A stretch of DNA of 64,000 nt from Novosphingobium sp. MW5 (GTDB lineage Bacteria > Pseudomonadota > Alphaproteobacteria > Sphingomonadales > Sphingomonadaceae). Position 1 is the stretch's first letter. Each line of letters starts with the position of its first letter. The notes under the pieces were generated by a model that was not told where the DNA came from, made no database searches, and saw only the letters and a program-made list of their open reading frames with translations. The stretch covers positions 124,001-188,000 of the forward strand of contig JAPCWB010000001.1 of NCBI GenBank assembly GCA_025938935.1, given 5' to 3'. A program made the translations under genes and the position numbers. This document shows, piece after piece, positions 1-7,773 of this stretch.

Positions 1-343
1 ATTGCTGCTTGCCGCACTCGGCAGCACAATGCTGACGATACCCATGGTGAGCTCACGGATATCGCAGATGAAGTCCGGGCAATAAGTGCTCACGGTTTTT
101 CGATAGTGCTGTCACCCGCGGTATTGGGCGCTGGTTGCGTCTAGCGAACGGCTTCGAAAAGTTCACTCGCGCCCAACCAGAGCCGAACACCATCCCCCTG
201 TCTGCAGCGCCCGCTTGAATTCGGCGGACAGGGGGATTAGATCTCGCCTCACAGGGCCAGACCATTGGCCGCACTAGGAGGAAGAAATGGACCGGAAGAC
301 GCGCTGATTTCGCTCGTCATTCATTTGTTATTCCGGTGCCATC
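1..343. other. Intergenic region upstream of the ABC-F gene
   Basis: I see no convincing gene here; the one minus-strand reading frame is low-complexity and lacks a ribosome-binding site. The first 30 bases hold an imperfect hairpin (TTGCTGC near 2-8 against GCAGCA near 21-26) that could end a gene lying to the left of the window. A much stronger inverted repeat at 192-237 is listed separately. No clear -35/-10 pair could be assigned. Confidence 0.5.
192..237. repeat. 14-bp inverted repeat (stem-loop) upstream of ABC-F gene
   Basis: ATCCCCCTGTC at 192-202 is the exact reverse complement of GACAGGGGGAT at 227-237. With one T-G wobble the stem extends to 14 pairs (192-205 with 224-237) around an 18-base loop. 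No T-tract follows on the plus strand, so a simple terminator is not obvious. It lies about 105 bases before the ABC-F start and could be a leader structure or the end of a small repeat element. Confidence 0.45.
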
Positions 344-1918
344 ATGCCTGCCTATCTCACGCTCGATCGACTGACGCTTGCCACGCCCGGTGGCCGCCCT
401 CTCTTTTCAGACCTATCCCTCACCATTGGTAAGGAAGTTGTAGGCCTTGTCGGCCGCAATGGATGCGGCAAGTCCTCTCTGCTGCGCGCAATCCTTGGCG
501 AACAGGCGCTCCAGTCCGGGGCGATTACCATTTGCGGGACAGTGGGAGTTCTTCGGCAGCTGGTCGCGCCTGGTGAGGGCACGGTAGCCGATGCGCTCGG
601 CATCGCCAGCTCTCTGGCAAGGCTAGATCGTATAGAAGCCGGCAGCGGAAGCGAGGCGGACTTTGCCGAAGCAGACTGGGAATTACCCCAGCGCCTCAAT
701 GATGCTTTTGCAGCTGCGGGTCTGGCGTCCATCGATATTACCCGGCCGCTCGACAGCCTAAGCGGCGGCGAGCGGACCAGGATAGGCATCGCCGGACTAC
801 TGCTGGAACCGCCGGAATTGCTGTTTCTTGATGAGCCAACCAACAATCTGGACCAGGATGGTCGGGGTGCGATTGCCGCCTTGCTATCCGAATGGCGCGG
901 CGGAGCCCTGGTGGCGAGCCATGATCGCGAACTGCTTGAGGCGGTGGACAGGATCGTGTCGCTCTCGCCCACCGGTATCGCGATCCATGGCGGTGGCTGG
1001 TCATCCTGGTTGGCGGAGCGTGATGCGGCCCGCGCGCGTGCTGCGGCAGAACGCGAAAGCGCAGACCGACAAGTTCGCGAGGCACAGCGCGCCGCGCAAG
1101 TGGGCCGTGAGCGCCAGGCTCGCCGCGACCGCGCGGGTCGTGATTATGCGGCAAGCGGCAGTGCTCCAAAAATCCTGATGGGCCGTCAACGCGAGCGAGC
1201 TCAAAACAGCGCAGGACGAGGAAACAACCTGGCCGATCAGCGCCGCCAAGCGGTGGACGCCTCCCTGGAAGCTGCCAAGGCGAAAATCGAAGTGGCTATC
1301 CCTCTCACCATGCAAATACCTCCGAGCGGGCTTGCTTCGAACCGCTTGGTCCTGTCGTTCAGAGATGTCTGCTGGAATGCTGGCGAGCGCTGGGTCATCG
1401 ACCAGCTCTCGTTCGAGCTACGCGGCCCCGAACGCGTGGCGATCACCGGTCGCAATGGTGCGGGCAAGACTTCGCTCTTCCGGCTCGCTGCCGGCCTTGC
1501 CGTTCCAACGATAGGCCAGGTGGAACGACCGGTCCCCTTGGCTATGCTGGATCAAGGCGTCACCCTTCTCGATCGTAATGCCACGCTGGCCGAAAACATG
1601 AGAAGGCTGAATCCTGCGCTCCTCGAAAACCGGGCGCGGGCCACCCTTGCCCGCTTCGCGTTCAGGAATGTCGAGGCGGACAAGCTGGTTCGTGATCTGA
1701 GCGGTGGAGAATGTCTGCGCGCCGGCCTGGCTTGCGTAATGTCGGCTGATCCGGCCCCGCAGCTTCTCATGCTCGACGAACCAACCAATCACATGGATCT
1801 GGAATCGATCGAAGTGATCGAGGAAGCCCTGTGTGGGTTTGATGGTGCGCTTATGGTGATCAGCCACGATTCCTCGTTCTTGGATGCGATCGGCTGCCAC
1901 AGGAGGATTAGGTTGTAA
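344..1918 (+). CDS. ABC-F family ATP-binding protein
   Basis: This is a soluble protein with two ABC ATPase domains and no membrane segment, the layout of ABC-F proteins (Uup, EttA and antibiotic-resistance ribosome-protection factors), which act on the ribosome. Domain 1 has Walker A GRNGCGKSS at residues 37-45, signature LSGGE at 139-143 and Walker B with LDEPTNNLD near 162-170. Domain 2 has GRNGAGKTS near 370, LSGGE near 450 and LDEPTNHMD near 475. The linker between domains is charged and coiled-coil-like (about residues 215-310), as expected. At 524 residues it is normal length. The ATG has no strong ribosome-binding site. It stands alone, so neither a housekeeping nor a resistance role can be chosen from context. 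Confidence 0.88.
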   Translation: MPAYLTLDRLTLATPGGRPLFSDLSLTIGKEVVGLVGRNGCGKSSLLRAILGEQALQSGAITICGTVGVLRQLVAPGEGTVADALGIASSLARLDRIEAGSGSEADFAEADWELPQRLNDAFAAAGLASIDITRPLDSLSGGERTRIGIAGLLLEPPELLFLDEPTNNLDQDGRGAIAALLSEWRGGALVASHDRELLEAVDRIVSLSPTGIAIHGGGWSSWLAERDAARARAAAERESADRQVREAQRAAQVGRERQARRDRAGRDYAASGSAPKILMGRQRERAQNSAGRGNNLADQRRQAVDASLEAAKAKIEVAIPLTMQIPPSGLASNRLVLSFRDVCWNAGERWVIDQLSFELRGPERVAITGRNGAGKTSLFRLAAGLAVPTIGQVERPVPLAMLDQGVTLLDRNATLAENMRRLNPALLENRARATLARFAFRNVEADKLVRDLSGGECLRAGLACVMSADPAPQLLMLDEPTNHMDLESIEVIEEALCGFDGALMVISHDSSFLDAIGCHRRIRL

Positions 1919-2559
1919 GCGACAGAGCGGCAAAGCTGCACTGGCACTACAGCCCCCGGGATTGTGCCATCTCAGAAAATTCGCCTGAAAAAAGTCATTC
2001 TAGGTATTAGTTTATCTGATCGTGGGGCGAAACCCATGAGCGGCTTGCGGGCTATGATGCACAATCTCGTGCGCGTTGGAAGCGGCTCACCCTGTGGAGG
2101 GTTGAATTCACTCTTTCGGTCCAGATGCGAAGAGTTCGCCCGCAAACCAAGTCTAGACGCGTGACGGTACAGAGGGGGCATTGCAGCGCAGATGCCCGAA
2201 CGCGCGCCGCTCGCATTGCTTGCCTGCAACCAGGCTTTTCGGACGGTCTGACTTTGCCGAAGGCATATGTGCAGCCCGGGTCAACATTGCTTTGACTTTC
2301 AGCATTGCTGAACCAAGCAGCCAGTTTATCGGGCAGCCTTAGGAACTAGCTGCCGGGTGCGTGAATTATCCCATGAATGCAGAAGCAATGGCGCGGTTGT
2401 CAGCCTAATCGCAACTCGTCTCTGCCAGGAGTTGAAGCCCTTGAACGGACGGGGCGGCTTCGCGCGGGAGTTTGCAAAGGATCAAAGCGATCAGGCTGCA
2501 TGACAGCGCGCCTGCCACACGGCTCTGACTGACCCCTTGGAAATCCGATCCGCCTGATC
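1919..2559. other. 640-bp region with no recognisable gene
   Basis: Only short reading frames without homology-like motifs occur here. The one structure I see is a 15-base palindrome, TTCAGCA-T-TGCTGAA at 2298-2312, preceded by TTGACT (about 2292-2297), which could be a -35 element for a plus-strand transcript, though no gene follows on that strand before 4.6 kb. It may mark the remains of a lost gene or a small RNA promoter. I would not name either. Confidence 0.4.
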
Positions 2560-4470
2560 TCAATCGGGCAAGAGGAAACAATCGAAGAAGTTTGCAACTC
2601 TGTCAGGATCGTTAAGTGGAATGACATCCGCGACATACTGGTCCGGCCGCACGACCACCATGCAGCCCGCGACACGATCAATTCCGCGCATAGTGAAAAT
2701 GTCGCCCCCGCTCTTCAGATTGGCGCAAAACACCTTTTCATAGTCGCACAGGCCATACCGGCCCTTGTGGGGGCGAAGCAGCGGCGGCATTGACGCATAG
2801 TCGAGTTCGCGGAAACCCTGCTGGAACACGGCGCGGACGTCGATAACTGCGTCGATATCTTCGCCCGGCCGGGTGAAGCGGCGCACGGGAGACGTTTCCG
2901 CTTCTTCGAGGAACCGGCAGGCCAGGGCAACGGGGGCATCAGGCTGGCCGGTATCGTCTTGTCCGGAAAACAGGAAGATGCGCCAGCGCCCATCCGCCTC
3001 GATCGCATGCCCCAGATGCATCGGCATGGCATCGGCCAAGCGAATGACTGGTGCGGAGTGGAATCGCTTGCCGACAGGAAAGCCTGCTGCCAGCGACTGG
3101 TGCTGCCCTTCACCGGTCAGATCAGAGGGCTCATAACAGACGGTCAGTCCTGCGGTGAATTCGCCATTGGCGATGAATTCGCGCTGCACGCGCGGCATGG
3201 CGCTTTCGCTATCGTCTTCCGCCCGGCTGCCGACCATGCGCGACCAGCGGTGATCGAAATCGACCAGGCTCTTGGCAGCGGCTCGGCGTTCGGCGGTATA
3301 GGTATGGAGCAGGGCGGGTGCAGCGCGGCCGGTGAGCACGGCCAGCAGTTTCCAGCCGAGGTTGAAGGCATCACCCATCGAAACGTTCATGCCCTGCCCA
3401 GCCTTCGGGCTGTGGGTGTGGCAGGCATCACCAGCGAGCATTACGCGGGGCGATCGTGTGGCGGCCTGATCTGCTGGCACATCGTCAAAGCGGTTGGTCA
3501 GTCGGTGCCCGATCTCGTAGATCGACCACCAGACTACCTCCTTCACCTCAAGGGTGTAGGGCGCAAGGATCCGCTTGGCCTTGGCGATGATGTCATCCAC
3601 GCCCATGCCGCGATCGGCAACGCGCTCATCCTCGGCCAGCTTGTCCAGCTCGACATAGAGCCGGACGAGATATCCGCCCTCGCGCGGGAGGAAAAGAATC
3701 GTGCCGGCTCCCTCCGACTGGATGATCGCCTTCATCCGGAAATCCGGAAAATCTGTGACCGCCAGGATATCCATCACGCCCCAGGCCTGGTGCGCCGTGT
3801 CACCCAGCAACGCGCCGCCGATAGCCTGACGCACGGTCGAGCGCGCCCCGTCACAGCCGACAACATACCGCGCGCGGATCGTCTCGCGTTCACCTTCCCG
3901 GCCGGGCGAGGTGTGCTCCAGCGTGACCGTGACGGGATAGTCCTCTGCCGCCGGATCGACCACCAGATCGGCAACTTTCAAGCCATAGTCAGGCTCGAGC
4001 CTTGTTGGCGAATTCTTCATCACGTCGAGGAACATGTCGTGGATGCGTGCCTGGTTCATCAGAACATGCGGCATTTCGGTGAGCCCGTCGGCCACGTCCT
4101 GCACCCGCCCGACGCGGTGAATCTGCGCCGGGTTTTTTGGGTCCGGGCTCCAGAACGTGGTCTCGTTGATCCACACCGATTCCCGCGTCACCTTGTGGGC
4201 AAAGCCAAAGGCCTGAAACATCTCCATCGAGCGCACGTTGATCCCGTCGGCTTGGCCCTTTTCCATCGGTCCCATCTTCGGCTCGACGATCATGGTGCGG
4301 ATCGATGGCTCTCGAGATAGCTGCGCGGCGAGGCACAGGCCTGCCGGACCGCAGCCGGCAATCAGCACATCGACGGTTTCAGGCAGGGGCGCTGAACGAT
4401 CGCGCAGGATCGGCGCAGGGGCCTGAATGTCGGGATCGCCCGGACGGAACCCGTCGAGATGAAATTGCAT
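2560..4470 (-). CDS. mobA: 3-hydroxybenzoate 4-monooxygenase-like FAD hydroxylase
   Basis: This is a class A flavin monooxygenase that would hydroxylate an aromatic acid at the expense of NAD(P)H and O2. The N-terminal opening MQFHLDGFRPG, the FAD-binding GCGPAG (residues 39-44), the GCDGARSTVR motif and the GDACHTHSPKAGQGMN motif closely follow 3-hydroxybenzoate 4-hydroxylase MobA of Comamonas as I remember it. The C-terminal thioredoxin-like domain of the phenol hydroxylase group is also present. The ATG at 4470 follows a good site (GGGAGAG); a start 22 codons upstream would place coding sequence in the promoter. The gene is divergent from a MarR regulator, as in the Comamonas mob system. 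The product would be protocatechuate; no protocatechuate-cleaving genes lie in this window. A related substrate is possible. Confidence 0.85.
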   Translation of the reverse strand: MQFHLDGFRPGDPDIQAPAPILRDRSAPLPETVDVLIAGCGPAGLCLAAQLSREPSIRTMIVEPKMGPMEKGQADGINVRSMEMFQAFGFAHKVTRESVWINETTFWSPDPKNPAQIHRVGRVQDVADGLTEMPHVLMNQARIHDMFLDVMKNSPTRLEPDYGLKVADLVVDPAAEDYPVTVTLEHTSPGREGERETIRARYVVGCDGARSTVRQAIGGALLGDTAHQAWGVMDILAVTDFPDFRMKAIIQSEGAGTILFLPREGGYLVRLYVELDKLAEDERVADRGMGVDDIIAKAKRILAPYTLEVKEVVWWSIYEIGHRLTNRFDDVPADQAATRSPRVMLAGDACHTHSPKAGQGMNVSMGDAFNLGWKLLAVLTGRAAPALLHTYTAERRAAAKSLVDFDHRWSRMVGSRAEDDSESAMPRVQREFIANGEFTAGLTVCYEPSDLTGEGQHQSLAAGFPVGKRFHSAPVIRLADAMPMHLGHAIEADGRWRIFLFSGQDDTGQPDAPVALACRFLEEAETSPVRRFTRPGEDIDAVIDVRAVFQQGFRELDYASMPPLLRPHKGRYGLCDYEKVFCANLKSGGDIFTMRGIDRVAGCMVVVRPDQYVADVIPLNDPDRVANFFDCFLLPD

Positions 4471-4523
4471 CGCCACTCTCCCTGCATTTGTCTGTGAATC
4501 TGCACACTGCCGGACACGGTAAT

Positions 4524-4553
4524 TTAATATGTGCACTTATCATTTTCTGTCAA
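4524..4553 (-). promoter_or_regulatory. Predicted sigma-70 promoter of mobA
   Basis: On the minus strand TTGACA (4553-4548) is a perfect -35 hexamer. ATATTA (4530-4525) at 17-bp spacing, or TATTAA at 18 bp, can serve as the -10. Transcription would start near 4517 and give a leader of about 45 bases before the ATG at 4470. The -35 lies between the arms of the operator-like repeat, and the left arm sits in the spacer, so a bound repressor would block polymerase. Confidence 0.6.
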
Positions 4554-4568
4554 TCGAAATGATAAGTG
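4534..4568. promoter_or_regulatory. 12-bp perfect inverted repeat, likely MarR operator
   Basis: CACTTATCATTT (4534-4545) and AAATGATAAGTG (4557-4568) are exact reverse complements separated by 11 bases. They lie in the divergent mobA/marR intergenic region and surround the predicted mobA -35. MarR proteins bind such palindromes as dimers, usually in their own divergent promoter, and release DNA on binding the aromatic ligand. The right arm contains the GTG at 4566, which argues against that codon being the marR start. Confidence 0.65.
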
Positions 4569-4646
4569 AACTTTCTAAGTCTTCGGGATTCGGCTAACCG
4601 GGTCAGGCACCGCTCGGCAGTACCGGCGTGCGGCAAGGGGCTTGGG

Positions 4647-5069
4647 ATGCAGATACTCGACATGGCTGGCCACCTGATCCGCCGGCTCCAGCAGCATTCG
4701 ACCCAGGTTTACACCGCCCGCACGCGTGAAGCCGGGTTTGACATCACCTCGGTACAGTTCGCCGCGCTCGACGCGATCGGGTCCAATCCCGGCATCGATC
4801 AGGCCGGAGTGGCCGGTCTCATTGCCTATGACCGCCCGACGATTGGCGAGGTGATCAACCGGCTCGTCGCCAAGGGACTGGTCGAACGCGCCGTCAACGA
4901 GGCCGATCGTCGAGCCCGTGTCCTGCGCCTGACGCCTGAAGGAGAATCCACGTTCGAGCGGCTGCTGCCCATCGTGCGCGACCTGCAAGAGGCGATCCTG
5001 GGGAGCCTGACCCCGGATGAACGCACAGCTTTCCTGACACTCGCCAAGTCCGCGATCCGCGAGCGATAG
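4647..5069 (+). CDS. MarR family regulator, probably of mobA
   Basis: The 140-residue protein has the winged-helix of MarR dimers: a helical N-terminus (MQILDMAGHLIRRLQQHS), a helix-turn-helix with ...DQAGVAGLIAYDRPTIGEVINRL, and the wing VERAVNEADRRARVLRLTPEG with the family's D-R-R-x-R-x-L-x-L-T-x-x-G motif. I choose the ATG at 4647, preceded by CAAGGGG, over a GTG at 4566 that lies inside the operator palindrome. Divergence from mobA and the shared palindrome suggest it represses mobA until the hydroxybenzoate-type substrate is present. Comamonas MobR is a precedent for a MarR protein in this position. Confidence 0.8.
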   Translation: MQILDMAGHLIRRLQQHSTQVYTARTREAGFDITSVQFAALDAIGSNPGIDQAGVAGLIAYDRPTIGEVINRLVAKGLVERAVNEADRRARVLRLTPEGESTFERLLPIVRDLQEAILGSLTPDERTAFLTLAKSAIRER

Positions 5070-5089
5070 GCCAGAAGCCCGCTGATGCG

Positions 5090-5117
5090 CCGCCTTGCCA
5101 TTGCCTTGCCAAGGCGG
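5090..5117. repeat. 8-bp inverted repeat between marR and tetR
   Basis: CCGCCTTG (5090-5097) pairs with CAAGGCGG (5110-5117) over a 12-base loop. It sits between the MarR stop and the TetR start. It could be a terminator for the MarR gene, although no T-run follows, or the TetR auto-operator. I cannot decide which. Confidence 0.4.
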
Positions 5118-5150
5118 AACAGTAATACCTTGCCGTTCAAGGGAGTTGAA

Positions 5151-5798
5151 ATGAACACTGAGACCAAAAAGCGGGAACGAGCGCGCGGGGAACACCGCAC
5201 CTCGGCCGCCAATCGGCAAAAGATCCTCGAGGCGACGCTGCAGGTCGCGCAAGAATACGGTTATCAGGGCACCACTATCCCACGCGTGTCCTTGGCAGCG
5301 AAGTTGCCGACTGGCAGCGTTTATTGGCATTTCGAGAGCAAGGACATCCTGTTTGCCTCGCTTATGGACCAGAGCCGCGAATGGCTCGAAGGTTTCCATG
5401 GCAAGCGACGGCCGCTGCCGGGAGAAACCACGCGCCAGCACCTTGAAAGGATTTATTGCAGCGCGCCCGAAAACGAAGCTCTCATAACGCAGGACTTCTG
5501 GCGTCTCGGGGTGATCCTCAGCGTTGATCAGTCAGTGCGCGAACAGGTCTCGCGGCAGCGCTTTCTCGACCTTCGCAAGGCAGTCATGGAGGAATATACT
5601 TCGTGGTATCGCCAGACTCTTCCCTCAGACATCCAGCAGCGCTGTCCGAACCGCGCCTACCAGATGGGCAAGTTCACGCTGGTCTGCGCCGACGGCAACC
5701 TGATCATGAACGCATCGGGTGACACCCTGCCAGGCTATCTGCGGATGGCGGGGATCAGCCTGATCGCGCTGGCGGAATCCCCGCCGGACGCCTTCTGA
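5151..5798 (+). CDS. TetR/AcrR family transcriptional regulator
   Basis: This 215-residue protein has a basic N-terminus followed by the TetR helix-turn-helix (residues about 22-70, with NRQKILEATLQVAQEYGYQGTT and LPTGSVYWHFESKDILFASL, the canonical tail of the DNA-binding domain). The ligand-binding C-terminal domain is unrecognisable by eye, as usual. The ATG at 5151 follows AAGGGAG. It ends 13 bases from the convergent IclR gene. Its target is unknown. It is one candidate for the palindromes found across the downstream catabolic island, although IclR regulators are equally likely. Confidence 0.85.
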   Translation: MNTETKKRERARGEHRTSAANRQKILEATLQVAQEYGYQGTTIPRVSLAAKLPTGSVYWHFESKDILFASLMDQSREWLEGFHGKRRPLPGETTRQHLERIYCSAPENEALITQDFWRLGVILSVDQSVREQVSRQRFLDLRKAVMEEYTSWYRQTLPSDIQQRCPNRAYQMGKFTLVCADGNLIMNASGDTLPGYLRMAGISLIALAESPPDAF

Positions 5799-5811
5799 CC
5801 GCAACCAACCC

Positions 5812-6570
5812 CTACTTCTCGAACAGGGCCGCAATGCTGTCGGCGGCCGCCTGCAATTCGGGGACGTATCTGTTGCAGGCTTCTTCCAGCGCCACGGCTG
5901 AAGTGGGAAATGTGGTGCAGACCGCCCCTACCGCAGTAGAGAAGACGATTACCGGCACGGCAATCGTCGTCGTGCGCTCTGGAACGCCTCCCGACCGCAA
6001 GGCGAAACCCTTTTCCGCTGCTATCGCGATACGGTCCCGAGCGGCAGCCAGCATTTCGTCAAAGGTCAGGTCAAAGGTTTCGTCATGGACATGGTGGGCC
6101 TGCAGGCGCGCGAGGATTGCCTCGCGCTCTTCAGCGCCGCAGTGCGCCAGATAGACGCAGCCCGTTGCAGTCGACATGATTGGCAGACGCAGACCAGTCC
6201 GCCCCTGATCGAAGACAAAGGGATTGTACTGCCGCGTGGTCGCCTGGATCACCATCATGTCAGCGACCGGGGTGGAAAAGGTATGGGGCCAGCGGATCCG
6301 CTTCTGCAGTTCCTGGAGCACGGGCATGGCCTGTTCCGCCATCCGGTCTTCGGGCTTGTAGCCTGCACTGAGCGCAAGTATCTGCGAGGTCAGACGGACC
6401 GAACTGTGGCCGTCGACACGCTCGACATAGCCAAAGCTGCACAGGTTATCGACGATCCGGTGAACCGCCGGGCGCGAAATCCCGGTTTCCCGGTGCAAGT
6501 CCATGACCGTGCAGATCCCGAGTTTGTTGATCGCCTCGATCACAGTCAGAAGCCGCCCGTCGATGGCCAT
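5812..6570 (-). CDS. IclR family regulator next to the meta-cleavage hydrolase
   Basis: This 252-residue IclR protein has an N-terminal winged helix (MAIDGRLLTVIEAINKLG, then GISRPAVHRIVDNLCSFGYVERVDG) and a C-terminal effector domain. The effector domain ends with the family pattern of ALRSGGVPERTTTIAVPV, where IclR domains carry D/E-E-x-x-x-G-x-x-C/T-I-A-x-P-V. The ATG at 6570 has a clear site (GGGAGAGGA). A longer start 28 codons upstream would run into the stem-loop at 6636-6675. IclR proteins often control aromatic pathways (PcaR, PobR, MhpR), and this one lies immediately downstream of the hydrolase gene on the same strand. It is a leading candidate for reading the GTCCG-N5-CGGAC boxes. 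Confidence 0.85.
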   Translation of the reverse strand: MAIDGRLLTVIEAINKLGICTVMDLHRETGISRPAVHRIVDNLCSFGYVERVDGHSSVRLTSQILALSAGYKPEDRMAEQAMPVLQELQKRIRWPHTFSTPVADMMVIQATTRQYNPFVFDQGRTGLRLPIMSTATGCVYLAHCGAEEREAILARLQAHHVHDETFDLTFDEMLAAARDRIAIAAEKGFALRSGGVPERTTTIAVPVIVFSTAVGAVCTTFPTSAVALEEACNRYVPELQAAADSIAALFEK

Positions 6571-6635
6571 GTGCCCGTCCTCTCCCGCTAAGCCCCCGGT
6601 CCCAGGTTTTTGATGCCGTCCAGTATCACAAGGGC

Positions 6636-6675
6636 CGGGCACGCATACCATCACTTTGATAGCGATGCGTGCCCG
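6636..6675 (-). terminator. Stem-loop after the hydrolase gene
   Basis: CGGGCACGCAT (6636-6646) and ATGCGTGCCCG (6665-6675) are exact complements with an 18-base loop. The structure begins 13 bases past the hydrolase stop on the minus strand and precedes the IclR start. It lacks a clean U-tract, so it could be a weak terminator, an mRNA-stabilising hairpin, or an operator. Confidence 0.5.
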
Positions 6676-6687
6676 TCCGCTTGTGGA

Positions 6688-7530
6688 TCAACCATCCGGA
6701 TTGTTTTCCACAAAGCGGTGGACCATCGAATTGAACTCCGTGGCGTGCTCAAGCTGAAGCCAGTGACCGCAACGGTTGACGATCAGTACGCGCGAGTTGC
6801 GGATCATGCCAGCCAAGCGGATGGCATGGGTAAAATGTGTGACGCGGTCGTCGCGGCCATGCATCAGCAGCGTCGGCGCGGCGATCGTGGGGATCTGCTC
6901 CTGGTTCAGGCGCACCATCGGTCCCTTGCCGTGTCCGCCGATCCAGTTATCGACGTGGGCCTTCTGGGCCAGCGTATTGTTCAGTCGCTCCTGGATCAAT
7001 TCGTCGGTCACATTGGACGTGTCGAACGTCATGATGTTGGTCAGCGCGCGGATCGTCTCGAGGCTGGGTTCGAAATAGGCCCGTTCGAGCACCTTGACCC
7101 CTTCGGTCAGCCCTGCCGGCTCGAACATGCCCGGTGCGCCCGACGGCGAACCCATGGTGATCAGGTGCGAGACGAGGTCGGGCCGCTCATAGGCGAGGCG
7201 GATCACCGATGCGCCGCCCATCGAATTACCGACGACTGCGGCCCGCTTGATGCCCAGGGTGTCGAGCAGTTCGGCCAAGGCGCCGGAGTTGTCGCGGTTT
7301 TCATAGGCGACCGGCTGCGAACGGCCCCAGCCGGGAAGGTCCACCGCCAGCACCCGGAAGAACTGCGACAGGTAGGGAATGTTGGGGTTGTAATTGCTCC
7401 AGCCCGAAGCACCCGGTCCGCCGCCGTGAACGAGGACCAGCGGGTGCCCCGATCCGCACTCGTTATAGTGGATGTCCCAGTTCTTGGTGCGCAGCTGCCT
7501 GCTGGTGCTTTCGAAGGTCGGTTCGACCAT
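6688..7530 (-). CDS. Meta-cleavage product C-C hydrolase (BphD/HsaD/MhpC type)
   Basis: This alpha/beta-hydrolase splits the carbon-carbon bond of a ring-opened 2-hydroxy-6-oxo-dienoate to give 2-hydroxypenta-2,4-dienoate and a carboxylic acid. The oxyanion region HGGGPGASGWSN (35-46) is diagnostic of the meta-cleavage group. The catalytic triad is visible as Ser103 in GNSMGG, Asp227 or 228 in GRDD, and His256 in CGHW. Length (280) is typical. I choose ATG 7530, preceded by GGGAGAAG; the ATG at 7551 overlaps the operator palindrome 7552-7566. The dienoate product would feed the hydratase-aldolase operon at 27.7 kb, and the substrate would come from the extradiol dioxygenase at 18 kb. The acid half is unknown. 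Confidence 0.87.
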   Translation of the reverse strand: MVEPTFESTSRQLRTKNWDIHYNECGSGHPLVLVHGGGPGASGWSNYNPNIPYLSQFFRVLAVDLPGWGRSQPVAYENRDNSGALAELLDTLGIKRAAVVGNSMGGASVIRLAYERPDLVSHLITMGSPSGAPGMFEPAGLTEGVKVLERAYFEPSLETIRALTNIMTFDTSNVTDELIQERLNNTLAQKAHVDNWIGGHGKGPMVRLNQEQIPTIAAPTLLMHGRDDRVTHFTHAIRLAGMIRNSRVLIVNRCGHWLQLEHATEFNSMVHRFVENNPDG

Positions 7531-7551
7531 GGTATCTTCTCCCTTGCCCAT

Positions 7552-7566
7552 GTCCGAATATCGGAC
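7552..7566. promoter_or_regulatory. Operator-like palindrome 1 (GTCCG-N5-CGGAC)
   Basis: The 15-mer GTCCGAATATCGGAC is a perfect palindrome of two 6-base arms around ATA. It lies 22 bases before the hydrolase start in the divergent hydrolase/transporter region. The same GTCCG-N5-CGGAC form recurs at 18950 and 21178, and with one mismatch at 9143 and 26758. Its position next to the translation start fits repression of the hydrolase. Confidence 0.6.
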
Positions 7567-7773
7567 GCCATGATGTTTTTTCGCTGGAAGTGACCGTCAG
7601 CGTGGGTCCAAAGCCTCGGAACGACACTCCGGAAACCCTAGACTTTAGGTGACAGACACCCCTGAACATGCAATGACGATAGCAGGTTCCAGAATGATGG
7701 TTCAATAAAAATGCGATGCCGCGACCAGTCCTCCCCCGGCGGGCGGTTTCGGGCGATGGGAGAAGGTTCAAAG

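Noticed and set aside
53..274. Minus-strand 73-codon frame at the window start
   Set aside because: It crosses the strong hairpin, has no ribosome-binding site and no recognisable motif.
2959..4320. Open frame of about 450 codons antisense to mobA
   Set aside because: It mirrors the codons of a clear flavin monooxygenase in a GC-rich genome, has no ribosome-binding site, and shows no recognisable domain.
4566..4646. GTG at 4566 as the MarR start
   Set aside because: The codon lies inside the right arm of the operator palindrome and has no ribosome-binding site, while ATG 4647 has both a site and the expected N-terminus.
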